Notes: a model not told the origin generated them from the sequence alone. 64,000 nucleotides of DNA from Verrucomicrobiales bacterium (GCA_016795385.1 JAEUHI010000077.1:124001-188000), one strand, 5' to 3'; positions 55,598 through 64,000 are shown, counted from the first letter of the stretch. Numbers and translations are program-made.

Positions 55598-55744
55598 GTT
55601 TCCCGTTTCGCACACTAGGGCGGGAAACGGGAAACGGGCGGAAACGAATGGGGAAACGGCCGGGAAACGAAGCCCGCAACGCCCGGTCTCAGGCCAATCC
55701 GACGGAAACGAAGGGTGAAAACGGAACGAAGAAACCTGGAAACG
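55598..55744. repeat. GGAAACG iteron cluster, candidate replication origin
   Basis: GGAAACG occurs on the + strand at 55624, 55631, 55641, 55653, 55664, 55704 and 55738, five of them within 47 bp at spacings of 7, 10, 12 and 11 bp. An inverted copy CGTTTCC lies at 55598-55604. The cluster sits between the 3' ends of two convergent genes, so it is unlikely to be an operator. Beside a RepA-like ATPase and a primase-like gene it looks like an iteron origin. Confidence 0.6.
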
Positions 55745-55764
55745 CCGTGTCGCGAGCCGTTTCT

Positions 55765-56817
55765 TCAGGTGACGTGGTATTTTCGATCCTTGATAGTGAT
55801 TTGGCCGTTCGCTTCCAGACGTTTGGCGGCCTTTGAAACCGTGCTCTTGACCACGCCGAGGGCATCGCTGATTTCCTCACACCCACTCAGACCGCCCCGG
55901 ATCTCCTGGAGCACGAGCGTGGCGGTGTCGGCTGCAAATGTCTCGATAAGGAATTTGCCAGACTCGTCCTCAGTGAGGTGCCAGTCGATCGGATTGGGGC
56001 ACTGCGGGGCATTGCGATTCTTCACGAAGGTCGTCACAAAGCGGGCTCCCTTTTCAGTCGCGGTTCGCTCCTTTGAATCATCGAGCCGGATGATCCAGAA
56101 CGCGGGGTCTTCCCGTCGACTTCCACCCCGCATCTGCCCGTTGCGGCCGGCGTGGTGGACGACGATTACAGCAATGCCCTTCCGCCGGAAATCGAGCAAC
56201 CAATCTCCGATGGCGGGCCACTGGTCGTTGTCGTTCTCAGAGATGTTCGAGACGCTCGACAAATTATCTATGACGAGGACCTCGACTTGCTCGGCCACAC
56301 AGTATTCCAAGAGAGCACTTCGCTGCTCGGCGTCGCTGAGCTGAAAAGAGCGTTCGGTTTGGTCAAAGAGGAACTGATGGGAAAGAACGAGGAGGTTTTC
56401 GCCGTTCACATCAAGGTGGCGCAAGCGGGCTTGGACGTCTCCGGGCGGCATTTCTCCGTCCAGAAGGCACACCCTTGCAGGAGACGGGACGCCCCAATCT
56501 TCCAGGTCACGGCCAGCCGTTAGACAGGCGATCAGGAGGTGTGCGAACCAAGTCTTGCCGACACCGCGTGGGGCGAAGATGAAGCCGAGGTCTCCTTCTC
56601 GAAACCAGTCACCAATGAGGCGACGGCGTTCTGGAATATCCATTTCGAGGAACTCCGTCCCGTTCATCGCGCACGCGCGCAGGGCCTCCTCGAACGGGGG
56701 CTTGGTGGCTTTCTCCGGTGGGTCCGGGGTCTCATCAAACTGGATTATTCGACTTTCCATAATGGAAGAGCCCGGCGAGGGCGGGTTGATCGGTTTCGTG
56801 GATGTTGGTGCAGTCAT
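55765..56817 (-). CDS. RepA-like AAA/RecA-fold ATPase
   Basis: A 350-residue AAA_25/RepA-type ATPase, probably a replicative helicase or helicase loader of the element. Walker A is FAPRGVGKTWFAHLL near 81-95 and Walker B VEVLVIDNLSSVSN near 190. The conserved VIVVHHAGRNGQMRGGSRRE segment is near 218. A C-terminal winged-helix stretch (EISDALGVVKSTVSKAAKRL) could bind the nearby iterons. Its start overlaps the primase-like gene by 83 bp; the internal ATG at 56760 would shorten the overlap. The same strand and overlap indicate a two-gene replication operon. Confidence 0.8.
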   Translation of the reverse strand: MTAPTSTKPINPPSPGSSIMESRIIQFDETPDPPEKATKPPFEEALRACAMNGTEFLEMDIPERRRLIGDWFREGDLGFIFAPRGVGKTWFAHLLIACLTAGRDLEDWGVPSPARVCLLDGEMPPGDVQARLRHLDVNGENLLVLSHQFLFDQTERSFQLSDAEQRSALLEYCVAEQVEVLVIDNLSSVSNISENDNDQWPAIGDWLLDFRRKGIAVIVVHHAGRNGQMRGGSRREDPAFWIIRLDDSKERTATEKGARFVTTFVKNRNAPQCPNPIDWHLTEDESGKFLIETFAADTATLVLQEIRGGLSGCEEISDALGVVKSTVSKAAKRLEANGQITIKDRKYHVT

Positions 56818-57775
56818 TCAAGTCATTGATGGCGGTGCCGTCAGAGCGGGTTAGGCCGGCGAAATTGAAAGCGTCAGGTCTCACCGAGCCTCCCCGTGGG
56901 ATCAGCGCCACCCATTGCTTGGCGGCCGCAAGTCCTCCCCCGTCTTCGTCAGCATGGGGAAACAAACGGATCCGGCGTCCCCGAAACGATCGGAGTGCCT
57001 CGGGGTGCAGGGTTTTGCAGCTCCGTCCGAGGATGGCGACGGGGAGTGTGTCCCATGCCTCATATTTGATGAGGAAGTGAAACGCCGCCAACAGGTCGGC
57101 GCTTCCCTCAACGATGGCAATGCGGCGGAAGCGCTCCGGACGACGAGACCGAGGATGCAGGCCCACAGGCCAAGACTTGTCGGAGCCGGCGAGGGTATGT
57201 GCTTTGCGCTCGCCGAGAGAACCGGAAACAGGAAAGGGCTTTCCGTCCATACGGCGGGCCTCCGCGATTCGGCGAGATTCGTCGGTGATGATCCAGCAGC
57301 GAAACCCGTGAACCGTGCCGAAGCGAAGGATGCCCATTCCGCTGGCGAGGGCGAGGGCATGGGGAGAGAGGTGCCGGAGTGATGCCAAAGTGAATATCTC
57401 CGCCTCGGTGCCTGAGTGCAGGTCCGCCGGGAGAACGAGCTCCCTTGTTTTCGTGGCGAGCGGGAGCGATTCAGGCCGGGGGCCGCCAGCCATCTCGACA
57501 AACCGTCGGACAGCCTCCTTCGGTTCAATGCCCAGAACCAGTGCCACCAGGTCGGGGCCGCGCCCGTGGAGGCCACAGCCGTGGCATTTGAAGCGGGTCA
57601 GGCGATCGTGGAAATTGAAGCTGGGGTTTCGGTCGCCGTGGGCATGGCGGTCCGGGAAGAAACACCGCACGGTTTTCCCATCGCGGTCAGGAATCTCACC
57701 CGAAATCGCGAGGCGACGGGCGAGACGATTGAGGGGGAGGCGGTCGATCGCCTCTTCAAGGGTGAGGGCGTGCAT
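56735..57775 (-). CDS. CHC2/Toprim primase-like protein
   Basis: A 346-residue protein. A CHC2 zinc finger lies at residues about 38-67 (Cys38, His43/45, Cys64, Cys67; FKCHGCGLHGRG). A Toprim domain follows, with IVEGSADLLAAFHFLI near 215 and the acidic RIRLFPHADEDGGGL near 265. It lacks the full-length DnaG RNA-polymerase core, so it is a short element-type primase that would make primers on the excised circle. It overlaps the start of the RepA-like ATPase gene, with which it presumably acts. Confidence 0.8.
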   Translation of the reverse strand: MHALTLEEAIDRLPLNRLARRLAISGEIPDRDGKTVRCFFPDRHAHGDRNPSFNFHDRLTRFKCHGCGLHGRGPDLVALVLGIEPKEAVRRFVEMAGGPRPESLPLATKTRELVLPADLHSGTEAEIFTLASLRHLSPHALALASGMGILRFGTVHGFRCWIITDESRRIAEARRMDGKPFPVSGSLGERKAHTLAGSDKSWPVGLHPRSRRPERFRRIAIVEGSADLLAAFHFLIKYEAWDTLPVAILGRSCKTLHPEALRSFRGRRIRLFPHADEDGGGLAAAKQWVALIPRGGSVRPDAFNFAGLTRSDGTAINDLNDCTNIHETDQPALAGLFHYGKSNNPV

Positions 57776-57869
57776 GTCGATTCGCGGTTGCGAACCGGCC
57801 GGTCACGAGATAAGAAAAAGGAACCCTCCAAGGTCGCCGTGTTCGTCTCTCGAGATGGACGCGGCTCTT

Positions 57870-58067
57870 TTATTTCTGGGATTTCAGGTTTTCGAGAACG
57901 TCCCCGAGGACGAAGCGGACGCACCGCCCGATTTTTATGGGCTGCACTGTTCCGCGAGACACCAGGTTTTGGACGGTTCGTTCCGTAACTTTCAGGGCTC
58001 GGGCCAGTTCTTTCGTCGTGAGGAGTTCACGTTCTACGTCAGTGTGGGAAGATTCTGCTCGTTTCAT
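57870..58067 (-). CDS. Excisionase/AlpA-like helix-turn-helix protein
   Basis: A 65-residue MerR-like (HTH_17) protein: LLTTKELARALKVTERTVQN, then LVSRGTVQPIKIGRCVRFVL. Proteins of this size and type near a tyrosine recombinase typically serve as excisionase or as activators of it. It lies between the primase-like gene and the coupled hypothetical/integrase pair. Confidence 0.8.
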   Translation of the reverse strand: MKRAESSHTDVERELLTTKELARALKVTERTVQNLVSRGTVQPIKIGRCVRFVLGDVLENLKSQK

Positions 58068-58124
58068 CGGGCAGCACCTTCGGAGTCTTTCTGACGAGTT
58101 TCTTACAGTACAGTTTGACCAAGT

Positions 58125-58877
58125 TTACTGTAAGAGTCGCCCTCGTTCGTCGCGTTGGGCCGCGACATGCTTGAACGCTTGTTTCAGCCGGGTCCTCAAA
58201 TCGGCGCGTAGCGTTGAGTCGGTTTCGCCTTCCGGATTGTAACGGTCGCCCTTTGATTTCCGGTAGTCAGCGAACCTGGGGTGGTTCTCAATTTGAGGCC
58301 CATATTCCGTGTTAAACCTTTTGAGAACGTGGGGCCACCATTCCGCCAGAACGCCCTCCTCTTTTGCAAGCTCCGGAAGGAAAAGTGGCTTTTCGCTCAT
58401 GAGGTTCGACAAGCGCGTAATATCACGAAGGATCTCCCGGATTATCTCCTCAGCGACCTCCCTAAAGACAGAATCTTTGCGAAGTCCTTTGTGAGCCAAG
58501 CCGATCCGATTGCCCACCCCCGACAGCTTCACGAGGTGCTCAGCCCTTTTCAACGTGTCGGGTGATCGTCCCACCAAAACGGGAATAGTCTCGTGATGTA
58601 TTGCGTGACGCTTGTAGGAATCGGGGAGATCTTCGAAGACGCGCTGGTAGAGGCCCGTTGCAGCGGCAGCAAGGAAGTACAACTCATTAAATGATCGTTT
58701 GTCCCCGGCGCGAGCTCGTTCGGCAAAATGACGGGTTATTCGCGTCATCAGGTCCCCCAAAATTGCGATCACCGTTCCAAGTTCTGTGTGCTCCTTGTAT
58801 TCAAAAATCCTTGAGAAGATCTCGTGGATGTCTTCTTCGAGTAGGGGTGTTGCGGTTAGTCTGATTCGTTCACTCAT
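58125..58877 (-). CDS. Hypothetical protein coupled to the integrase
   Basis: A 250-residue protein starting at an ATG that overlaps the integrase stop by four bases (58874-58877). Largely helical, with LLEEDIHEIFSRIFEYKEHT at the N-terminus and ELYFLAAAATGLYQRVFEDL in the middle. No known domain. Coupling to integrase suggests a role in recombination or mobility of this element type, but that is inference. Confidence 0.6.
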   Translation of the reverse strand: MSERIRLTATPLLEEDIHEIFSRIFEYKEHTELGTVIAILGDLMTRITRHFAERARAGDKRSFNELYFLAAAATGLYQRVFEDLPDSYKRHAIHHETIPVLVGRSPDTLKRAEHLVKLSGVGNRIGLAHKGLRKDSVFREVAEEIIREILRDITRLSNLMSEKPLFLPELAKEEGVLAEWWPHVLKRFNTEYGPQIENHPRFADYRKSKGDRYNPEGETDSTLRADLRTRLKQAFKHVAAQRDERGRLLQ

Positions 58878-60145
58878 GATGCGATTCGAACAATCTTCCC
58901 CCTCTTCCCCGCCGGCCGCAGCACCCAGTAGGCCTCGGCGTCCTTCGGCTTCACGATCCCCCGGTAGTGGTTGAAGACGGTGTCGGCGTCGTCCTTGTGC
59001 CCCATATTCATGACCAGTTCAGCCGGGTTTTTGAAGTGGGCGAGGTGGTAGGACGCGTAGGAGTGGCGCAGAGCGTTCTTCGGCCAGGGCTTGAGCTTCA
59101 CCTTCTTCGCCTTCTCCTTGTCGGTCTCGGTGCCGGGTCGACCGAAATGGGCCAGGCGTCGAACGGCCTCGTGGAGCTTCCGGCCATTCTCGGGCCAAAC
59201 CGGTCCCGACTTCCTCGCGAAGGGCTTTAGCCAAGCGATCAGGTTCGGGGTCATGGGGACGTGCCGCTTGCGGCGTCCTTTGGCCACGTCGGCGCGGACG
59301 AGGATCGTTTTCTCCTCGAAGTCGATCTCGGACCAGTCGATGCCCACGTGGTCGGGCGTCCCCTCGATCTCCGAACTGCGCAGTCCGGCGAAGGCTCCGA
59401 GGGCGAAGGCGGGCAAAATCGCGTCGGGCGCGTGTGTGAGCAAGGCATTGACCTCGCGGAGGGTGAGGATCTTGGGCTCCTGTTCCCTCTCCCGTACCTG
59501 GTCGATCGCTGAAACCGGATTCTTTTCAGCGTAGCCGCGTTTCACGGCGTGGCCGAACGCGAGGGAGAGAATGCGGCGGTAACTGTTGACCGACCCGGGG
59601 GCGAGCTTCAGGCCGTGAAGCCAATCCTCGATCTCCCGGCTGTCAACGGTAGCGGCGGACCGTTCCCCAAAGGTGAGGGCGAAGCGATCGAGTTTCGAAC
59701 GCAGGTCCCGTTCGTGGCGCTTCGATCGTCCAGCGCTTCTCTTCGCCGAAATGACCTCCTCGACGAGAGCGCCGACCGTGATCGACTTTTGAGAGCGCCG
59801 ATAGTGATCGAGGGCAAGCTCCAGGGCGGCTTCTGGCGAGACTCCAAAGGGCGCGAGTGCGACTTTCGCTTTGGCGGTGAAGGCAATCGCCTCTCGGAGA
59901 TCGAGTCCATTCTCGGCGAGCAGGTCGCGGGCTTCGATTACCGCCGACCGCTCCTTTGCGCTGAGGGCCGAGGCGGTGCCGTGGTCAAGGGATTCTTCCG
60001 CCCGGTCTTCTGCCCATTCCTCTGCGGCAGCCTTCGTCTCGAAATACTTCTGCTTTCGCTCGCCTGCTTCGACGAAGGTGGCCCGCCAACCGTAGCGGGG
60101 GTGCCCTTTGAGCTTCTTCACAGTAACTGCCGAACCGAGCGCCAT
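58874..60145 (-). CDS. Tyrosine recombinase (integrase) of the element
   Basis: A 423-residue integrase; I chose MALGSAVTVKKLKGHPRYGW at 60145, the frame being open 13 codons further. The N-terminal arm-binding part (residues 1-60) and the core-binding SAM-like domain (about 120-210) are followed by the catalytic domain. This has box I arginine in FAGLRSSEIEG near 252, box II NALRHSYASYH near 358-368, the H in MGHKDD and the nucleophile Tyr in FNHYRG near 394. The usual first His of box II is Asn here (NALRH), which I recall as common in related phage-type integrases. It sits next to the intact tRNA-Thr, with arm-type repeats between its start and the attachment site. Confidence 0.93.
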   Translation of the reverse strand: MALGSAVTVKKLKGHPRYGWRATFVEAGERKQKYFETKAAAEEWAEDRAEESLDHGTASALSAKERSAVIEARDLLAENGLDLREAIAFTAKAKVALAPFGVSPEAALELALDHYRRSQKSITVGALVEEVISAKRSAGRSKRHERDLRSKLDRFALTFGERSAATVDSREIEDWLHGLKLAPGSVNSYRRILSLAFGHAVKRGYAEKNPVSAIDQVREREQEPKILTLREVNALLTHAPDAILPAFALGAFAGLRSSEIEGTPDHVGIDWSEIDFEEKTILVRADVAKGRRKRHVPMTPNLIAWLKPFARKSGPVWPENGRKLHEAVRRLAHFGRPGTETDKEKAKKVKLKPWPKNALRHSYASYHLAHFKNPAELVMNMGHKDDADTVFNHYRGIVKPKDAEAYWVLRPAGKRGKIVRIAS

Positions 60146-60187
60146 AGGACTGAAGCTAGGCGAATCCAGCAGAAAAGCGAGCAAAAC

Positions 60188-60205
60188 CCGTTACAAAACC
60201 GTTAC
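60188..60205 (+). repeat. Right integrase arm-type repeats
   Basis: CCGTTACAAAACCGTTAC, two CCGTTAC units 11 bp apart, lies between the integrase start and the right attachment site. It matches the left-end copy at 33581-33598 at 17 of 18 bases in the same orientation. Confidence 0.65.
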
Positions 60206-60252
60206 CACTTTTGATGCCACGTCGGTGGATCTTTGTAACTTGTTGAAAATCA

Positions 60253-60300
60253 GAAGCCAACTGTCGGACTCGAACCGACGACCGGCTGATTACAAATCAG
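60253..60300. repeat. Right attachment site within tRNA-Thr
   Basis: Perfect 48-bp copy of 33442-33489, forming the 3' part of the intact tRNA-Thr gene (T-arm, variable loop and the 3' side of the anticodon arm) plus two bases beyond its 3' end. Confidence 0.93.
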
Positions 60301-60327
60301 CTGCTCTACCAACTGAGCTAAGTTGGC
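60255..60327 (-). tRNA. tRNA-Thr (anticodon TGT)
   Basis: A complete 73-nt cloverleaf on the - strand. The acceptor strands GCCAACT (5') and AGTTGGC (3') pair fully. The anticodon stem GCTGA/TCAGC encloses loop TTTGTAA with anticodon TGT, reading ACA threonine codons; the T-arm has GTTCGAGTC. CCA is not encoded. Its 3' part is the integration site of the element and remains intact after integration. Confidence 0.95.
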
Positions 60328-60360
60328 CCGTGGGGGCCGGGGGACGGCGTGAAAGGGAGT

Positions 60361-61686
60361 CTAATCCCGGGCCTCCGTGGCTGCAAGGGGAGGTTTTGTT
60401 TGCGGTGGCCCGGGGTCGGCGGGTTTCGAGGGCAGACCCATGATGATGCGGGCGCCGTGGCGGTAGCGGACGTAGGCGTAAAACCACTGCATCAACACGG
60501 CGAGACGGTTGCGGAAACCGACGAGAAAAAAGAGGTGGATGAAGAGCCACATGAGCCAGGCGATGAAGCCGTCGAACTTCATGCCCATGCTCTCGGCGAC
60601 GGCGTGGCTGCGGCCGATCGTGGCCATGCTCCCTTTGTCGAAATAACGGAACTGGGGCCGCACGTCGTAGCTCGCGGGGCGTTTCCCACCGATCTCCTCG
60701 AGGATGACCTTGGCGGCGTGGCGTCCCATCTGCATGGCGGCGGGGCTGAGCCCGGGGACGCGCTTTCCGGCCTGATCGACGCAACTGGCCAGATCACCGG
60801 CGACAAAGACTTCGGGATGACCGGGGAGGCTGAGATCGGTCTCGACGACGAGGCGTCCGGCGCGGTCGGTCTCGACGCCGAGGGTGCGGCTGATCGGAGG
60901 AGCCTCGACTCCGGCGGCCCAGACGATGGTGGCGGCTTCGATGGTATGCTCGTGGAGGACGATCTGACCCTCCCTGAGGTCGGCGACGGCACCACCGAGA
61001 TGCACGGTGACGCCGAGGCTCTCGAGGGTGCGTTTGGTGTAGTCCGACAAAGCGGGATCGTACATGGTGAGGAGGCGGTCCTGCGCCTCGATGAGGTGGA
61101 TGCGGGCCTCGCTCGTGTTGATGTTTTTGAAATCCCGCTTGAGGACGTGGCGGGCGAGCTCGGCGAAGGCTCCGGCAAGTTCGACTCCGGTGGGTCCGCC
61201 GCCGATCACGGCGACGGTCATGAGGCGGGCCCTCGCGGCCGGATCGTCGCAGGCTTCGGCTTTTTCAAAGGCGTGGAGGACGTCGCGACGAATCGCGGTG
61301 GCGTCGTCGAGGCTCTTGAGGCCGCGGGCATGCTGCTCCCATTCCGTGTGGCCGAAGTATCCGGTCTTCACGCCGAGGGCGATGACGAGATAATCGTAGC
61401 GCTCTTCGCGCTCGCGGGTGACGACCTTGCGCTCCTTCAAATCGATGGTGGTGACTTCGTCCATGAGGACGGTCACGTTGTCCTGTTTGAAGAAGATGCT
61501 GCGGATGGGATGTGCGATCTCGGGCGCGGCGAGACCGGCCGAGGCGACCTGGTAGAGCAGGGGTTGGAAGAGGTGGTGGTTCTGCCGGTCGATGAGGAGG
61601 ACTTCGACGGGCTGGTTTTTGAAGACTTTGGCGCATTCGATCCCGGCGAAACCACCGCCGAGAATGAGGACTTTGGGGAGATTCAT
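60361..61686 (-). CDS. ndh: Type II NADH dehydrogenase (NDH-2)
   Basis: A 441-residue flavoprotein starting MNLPKVLILGGGFAGIECAK; the frame is open 12 codons upstream. FAD motif GGGFAGIECAK near residue 10, HHLFQPLLYQVASAGL near 40, a second Rossmann VAVIGGGPTGVELAGAFAEL near 160, and the conserved VFVAGDLAS. The C-terminal hydrophobic stretch FIAWLMWLFIHLFFLVGFRN (about 370-390) is a membrane-association segment typical of NDH-2. It oxidises NADH and reduces quinone at the cytoplasmic face without proton pumping. Chromosomal gene flanking the island on the right. Confidence 0.93.
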   Translation of the reverse strand: MNLPKVLILGGGFAGIECAKVFKNQPVEVLLIDRQNHHLFQPLLYQVASAGLAAPEIAHPIRSIFFKQDNVTVLMDEVTTIDLKERKVVTREREERYDYLVIALGVKTGYFGHTEWEQHARGLKSLDDATAIRRDVLHAFEKAEACDDPAARARLMTVAVIGGGPTGVELAGAFAELARHVLKRDFKNINTSEARIHLIEAQDRLLTMYDPALSDYTKRTLESLGVTVHLGGAVADLREGQIVLHEHTIEAATIVWAAGVEAPPISRTLGVETDRAGRLVVETDLSLPGHPEVFVAGDLASCVDQAGKRVPGLSPAAMQMGRHAAKVILEEIGGKRPASYDVRPQFRYFDKGSMATIGRSHAVAESMGMKFDGFIAWLMWLFIHLFFLVGFRNRLAVLMQWFYAYVRYRHGARIIMGLPSKPADPGPPQTKPPLAATEARD

Positions 61687-61721
61687 GAGAAACAAAAATT
61701 CAAACACTGAGAGGAAGTTCA

Positions 61722-61752
61722 CTCGGGCGGGCGATGGAAGATGCCGCCCGAG
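61722..61752. other. Hairpin in the divergent ndh/YdjY intergenic region
   Basis: CTCGGGCGG (61722-61730) and CCGCCCGAG (61744-61752) form a perfect 9-bp stem with a 13-base loop, within the 5' untranslated region of ndh. The surrounding 291-bp stretch (61687-61977) otherwise holds only promoters. No T-run follows, so it is more likely a leader or regulatory structure than a terminator. Confidence 0.45.
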
Positions 61753-61977
61753 AGGAAGCCCGGGGGAAGGAATCCCCGAGGCGGTGCGAGAAGGGTGATC
61801 GTGTCAGGATCGACCGCAGGCGAGGTTGTGTTCGAGCCGTCCGTGATCTTTCCGCCGCGCGAGGCGGAGGATCGGATCGGGGTGGGCGGCATTTCTCATT
61901 TCCCAAGAGTCTACGCACAAACCGCGGGTTATGCGACCCGGGCTTTTCAGAAAGCGGGATTTCGTTTAAGCTCCGCC

Positions 61978-62733
61978 ATGGCCCGTCTCCTTGGTTTCGT
62001 TGTTTCTGGACTTATCCTTTCCTCCGCGGGCCTCGCCCAGGAGGAGCCGCCGCGTGTCGCTCCAAAGCCCTCGGAGGCGGCGGCGGAGGTGCCGGCTCCG
62101 GAGGTGAGCGTGAAGAAGGTCGGGGAAACCCGCTACCGGCTGGGAGAGATCGAATTCGACGCCAAGACGCGCGAGATCCGGTTCCCCGTGGTGGTGAACA
62201 TGCGGGAGGGCGGTCCGGTCGAGTATCTGCTCGTGCATGAAAACGGGAAGGTGCACGAATCGATCCTGACGACAGCTGTCTCCCCGCTGCATCTCCAGAT
62301 CGTGATGAAGTTGCTGCGATACCAGGGCGGCCACGGCGATGTCTTCAATCGTCTCCTCACCCCCGAACTGATTGAGAAAGAAGGCGGGAAAGAGGGTGAC
62401 CGCGGAGAAGAGGTGACGTTCACCTTCGAAGCCGAGGGCGGGAAATCCCTGCCCGTCTACGAGATGATCATCGACGGCGAAAAGGCCGACGCGATGGCGC
62501 CGGGAGGGTGGATCTACACCGGATCGGCGGTGCAGGAGGGCACTTTCATGGCCGAGGCGGAGGGATCCATCATCGCGATTTATTTGGATCATCTCGCCCT
62601 TTTCAACATGACCCGCGACGGGGCCGACATCGACGAGCGCTGGGGCGCGCGCCACACCGTGATCCCCGAGATCGGCACGAAAGGAGTCCTCACGATCCGC
62701 GCCGGAGAAAATCCGGTCACAAAAAAGGATTGA
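61978..62733 (+). CDS. Secreted YdjY-domain protein
   Basis: A 251-residue protein starting MARLLGFVVSGLILSSAGLA, a signal peptide; the frame is open to 61741, but the extension has no domain and would use up the promoter region. After a Pro/Glu-rich linker (residues about 25-50), the YdjY-like domain starts EIEFDAKTREIRFPVVVNMR and includes EYLLVHENGKVHESILTTAV. Such proteins are common in Planctomycetes and Verrucomicrobia and have no defined role. It lies 54 bp upstream of another secreted protein gene. Confidence 0.78.
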   Translation: MARLLGFVVSGLILSSAGLAQEEPPRVAPKPSEAAAEVPAPEVSVKKVGETRYRLGEIEFDAKTREIRFPVVVNMREGGPVEYLLVHENGKVHESILTTAVSPLHLQIVMKLLRYQGGHGDVFNRLLTPELIEKEGGKEGDRGEEVTFTFEAEGGKSLPVYEMIIDGEKADAMAPGGWIYTGSAVQEGTFMAEAEGSIIAIYLDHLALFNMTRDGADIDERWGARHTVIPEIGTKGVLTIRAGENPVTKKD

Positions 62734-62787
62734 ACACGCAAGCGCTAACGCGACACGAAAAGCGGTGTCATTTTCTCCCTCGCATCC

Positions 62788-63969
62788 ATGAAAAACCTCA
62801 TCCTCCTCACCAGCCTGCTGACGATCGCCTCCGCGACGGCGCAGGATCGCCTCGCCTCCAGCCCGGATGGCAATGTCTCCCTGAAGCTCGAAGTCGAGCG
62901 CGCCATCGCCAAAGGCGTGGAGTATCTGAAGTCGCAGCAGGACAAGGACAAGGGTTCGTGGAGTGATCCGGTGAATCCGGCCTTCTCGGCGCTCGCGATT
63001 TCCTCGATCCTGGGTGACCCGAATCTCGATCCATCGAAGGGCCTCCCCGCCGAAGTCGAGAAGGGCTACGAATTCCTCCTTTCGAACGTCAAACCCGACG
63101 GCGGCATCTACGCCAAGGGCCTCGCCACCTACAACACGGCGCTGTCCCTGATGGCCTTGGTGCAATCCGGCAAGAAGGAGCACCTCCCGGTAATCGCGAA
63201 GGCGCGCCGGCTCCTCGTGAACCAGCAGCAGGACTACGACAAGAAGGGCACGGTGGACAACCTCTTCGACGGCGGGATCGGCTATGGCGGCACCTACGCC
63301 CATTCGGATCTCTCCAACACCCACCTCGCGATGGAGGCCCTCTATTATTCGAAAAAGGTCCTCGCCGACACCGAGTTCGACGAGACGAAGGAATTCGACC
63401 TCGACTGGAATGCCGCGATCGAATTCGTCAGCGCGACGCAGAACAGCGAGGCGAGCGTGAAACGTCTCGGCGACTGGGCCGGTCTGCGCGAGGAGGACAA
63501 GGGCGGGTTCGTCTATTTCCCCGGCGACACGAAATCGGAGGAGATCGAGCTGAAGACCGACGGCGGCACGAAGACCGCCCTGCGCAGCTATGGCAGCATG
63601 AGCTACGCGGGCCTGCTCTCTTTCATCTACGCCGACATGGACCGCGATGATCCGCGCATCGCCTCGGTGATGGACTGGCTCAGCAAGAACTTCACCCTCG
63701 AGGAAAATCCGGGGATGGAGGCGCAGGGGCTCTACTACTATTACCACACCATGTCGAAGGCCCTCGCCATCACCGGCACCAAGGCGCTCGTCACGCCCGA
63801 AGGCAAAAAGATCGATTGGAAAAAGGATCTCGCCCTGAAGTTGATGAGCGACCAGCAGAAGGATGGCTCGTGGATCAACGAAGGATCCAACCGCTGGATG
63901 GAGGACAATTCCATTCTCGTGACCGCCTATTCGTTGCTCGCGCTGGAGCACCTCTACCGGCAGCTGTGA
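62788..63969 (+). CDS. Secreted prenyltransferase/squalene-oxidase-repeat protein
   Basis: A 393-residue protein with a signal peptide (MKNLILLTSLLTIASATAQ) and repeated alpha-alpha-barrel motifs of the squalene-cyclase/prenyltransferase fold: AIAKGVEYLKSQQDKDKGSW, then GKKEHLPVIAKARRLLVNQQ, and later LALKLMSDQQKDGSWINEGS. Such secreted repeat proteins are typical of PVC bacteria; lacking the cyclase DxDD motif, it is probably not a terpene cyclase. Likely cotranscribed with the YdjY gene. The stop is at 63969. Confidence 0.85.
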   Translation: MKNLILLTSLLTIASATAQDRLASSPDGNVSLKLEVERAIAKGVEYLKSQQDKDKGSWSDPVNPAFSALAISSILGDPNLDPSKGLPAEVEKGYEFLLSNVKPDGGIYAKGLATYNTALSLMALVQSGKKEHLPVIAKARRLLVNQQQDYDKKGTVDNLFDGGIGYGGTYAHSDLSNTHLAMEALYYSKKVLADTEFDETKEFDLDWNAAIEFVSATQNSEASVKRLGDWAGLREEDKGGFVYFPGDTKSEEIELKTDGGTKTALRSYGSMSYAGLLSFIYADMDRDDPRIASVMDWLSKNFTLEENPGMEAQGLYYYYHTMSKALAITGTKALVTPEGKKIDWKKDLALKLMSDQQKDGSWINEGSNRWMEDNSILVTAYSLLALEHLYRQL

Positions 63970-64000
63970 GGGAACGCCTCACGGCACCGCGACCTTCACC

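Noticed and set aside
61741..61977. N-terminal extension of the YdjY-domain protein
   Set aside because: The signal peptide starts at 61978; the extension has no domain and would cover the divergent promoter.

Overview
The window is high-GC bacterial chromosome and looks like a member of the Verrucomicrobia (PVC superphylum). The indicators are a PVC-type secreted membrane-bound dehydrogenase, an SHD1-domain lipoprotein, a YdjY-domain protein, a secreted squalene-cyclase-fold protein and a Tat-exported Gfo/Idh/MocA oxidoreductase. I cannot fix the family or genus by eye.

Layout. 1-1946: a truncated PVC-type dehydrogenase and a divergent PAS-AraC regulator. 2168-12562: an acquired defence block on the + strand, in the order hsdR, hsdS, RhuM-like DNA-binding gene, Fic/Doc gene, a 2.3 kb insert, hsdM and a hypothetical gene. 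The insert carries a 21-bp-period peptide repeat, a DUF3883 putative nuclease and an orphan HigA-like fragment. It seems to have separated hsdM from its partners, because a short hsdM-like start remains overlapping the fic stop codon. 12655-17540: the pyruvate dehydrogenase operon pdhA-pdhB-pdhC-lpdA on the - strand. 17685-22042: mnmG with two parS sites, a metallopeptidase-like secreted protein, nadC and birA. 22169-28439: a - strand run of exported proteins, including a TPR-CHAT caspase-like protein. 28531-33208: SHD1 lipoprotein, serS, glnB (P-II) with a sigma-54 type promoter, a divergent NtrC-type activator and a small histidine kinase. 60361-63969: type II NADH dehydrogenase, YdjY-domain protein and prenyltransferase/squalene-oxidase-repeat protein.

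The main find is an integrative element of about 26.9 kb (33442-60300), inserted into the 3' part of a tRNA-Thr(TGT) gene and flanked by a perfect 48-bp direct repeat. Its right end carries a replication and mobility module: tyrosine recombinase, a coupled hypothetical gene, an excisionase-like HTH protein, a CHC2/Toprim primase-like protein, a RepA-like AAA ATPase and a cluster of GGAAACG iterons between convergent genes. This suggests that the excised form can replicate. Matching integrase arm-type repeats lie inside both ends.

The rest of the element is one long - strand defence operon. An XRE regulator and a palindromic operator separate it from a divergent membrane-anchored Mrr-type nuclease. 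Its genes run helicase-DUF3883, sacsin-like ATPase, a hypothetical gene coupled to a DUF1156 adenine methylase, a coupled trio (TIGR04255-like, hypothetical, ComEC-type metallo-beta-lactamase), a small gene, a Swt1-HEPN/DUF499 ATPase, HNH nuclease and an ArdC/ImmA-like metallopeptidase. Helicase, DUF1156 methylase and DUF499 ATPase form a recognised helicase-methylase-ATPase arrangement. The sacsin-like gene, the coupled trio and the nuclease/protease tail are the parts that may be undescribed as one system.
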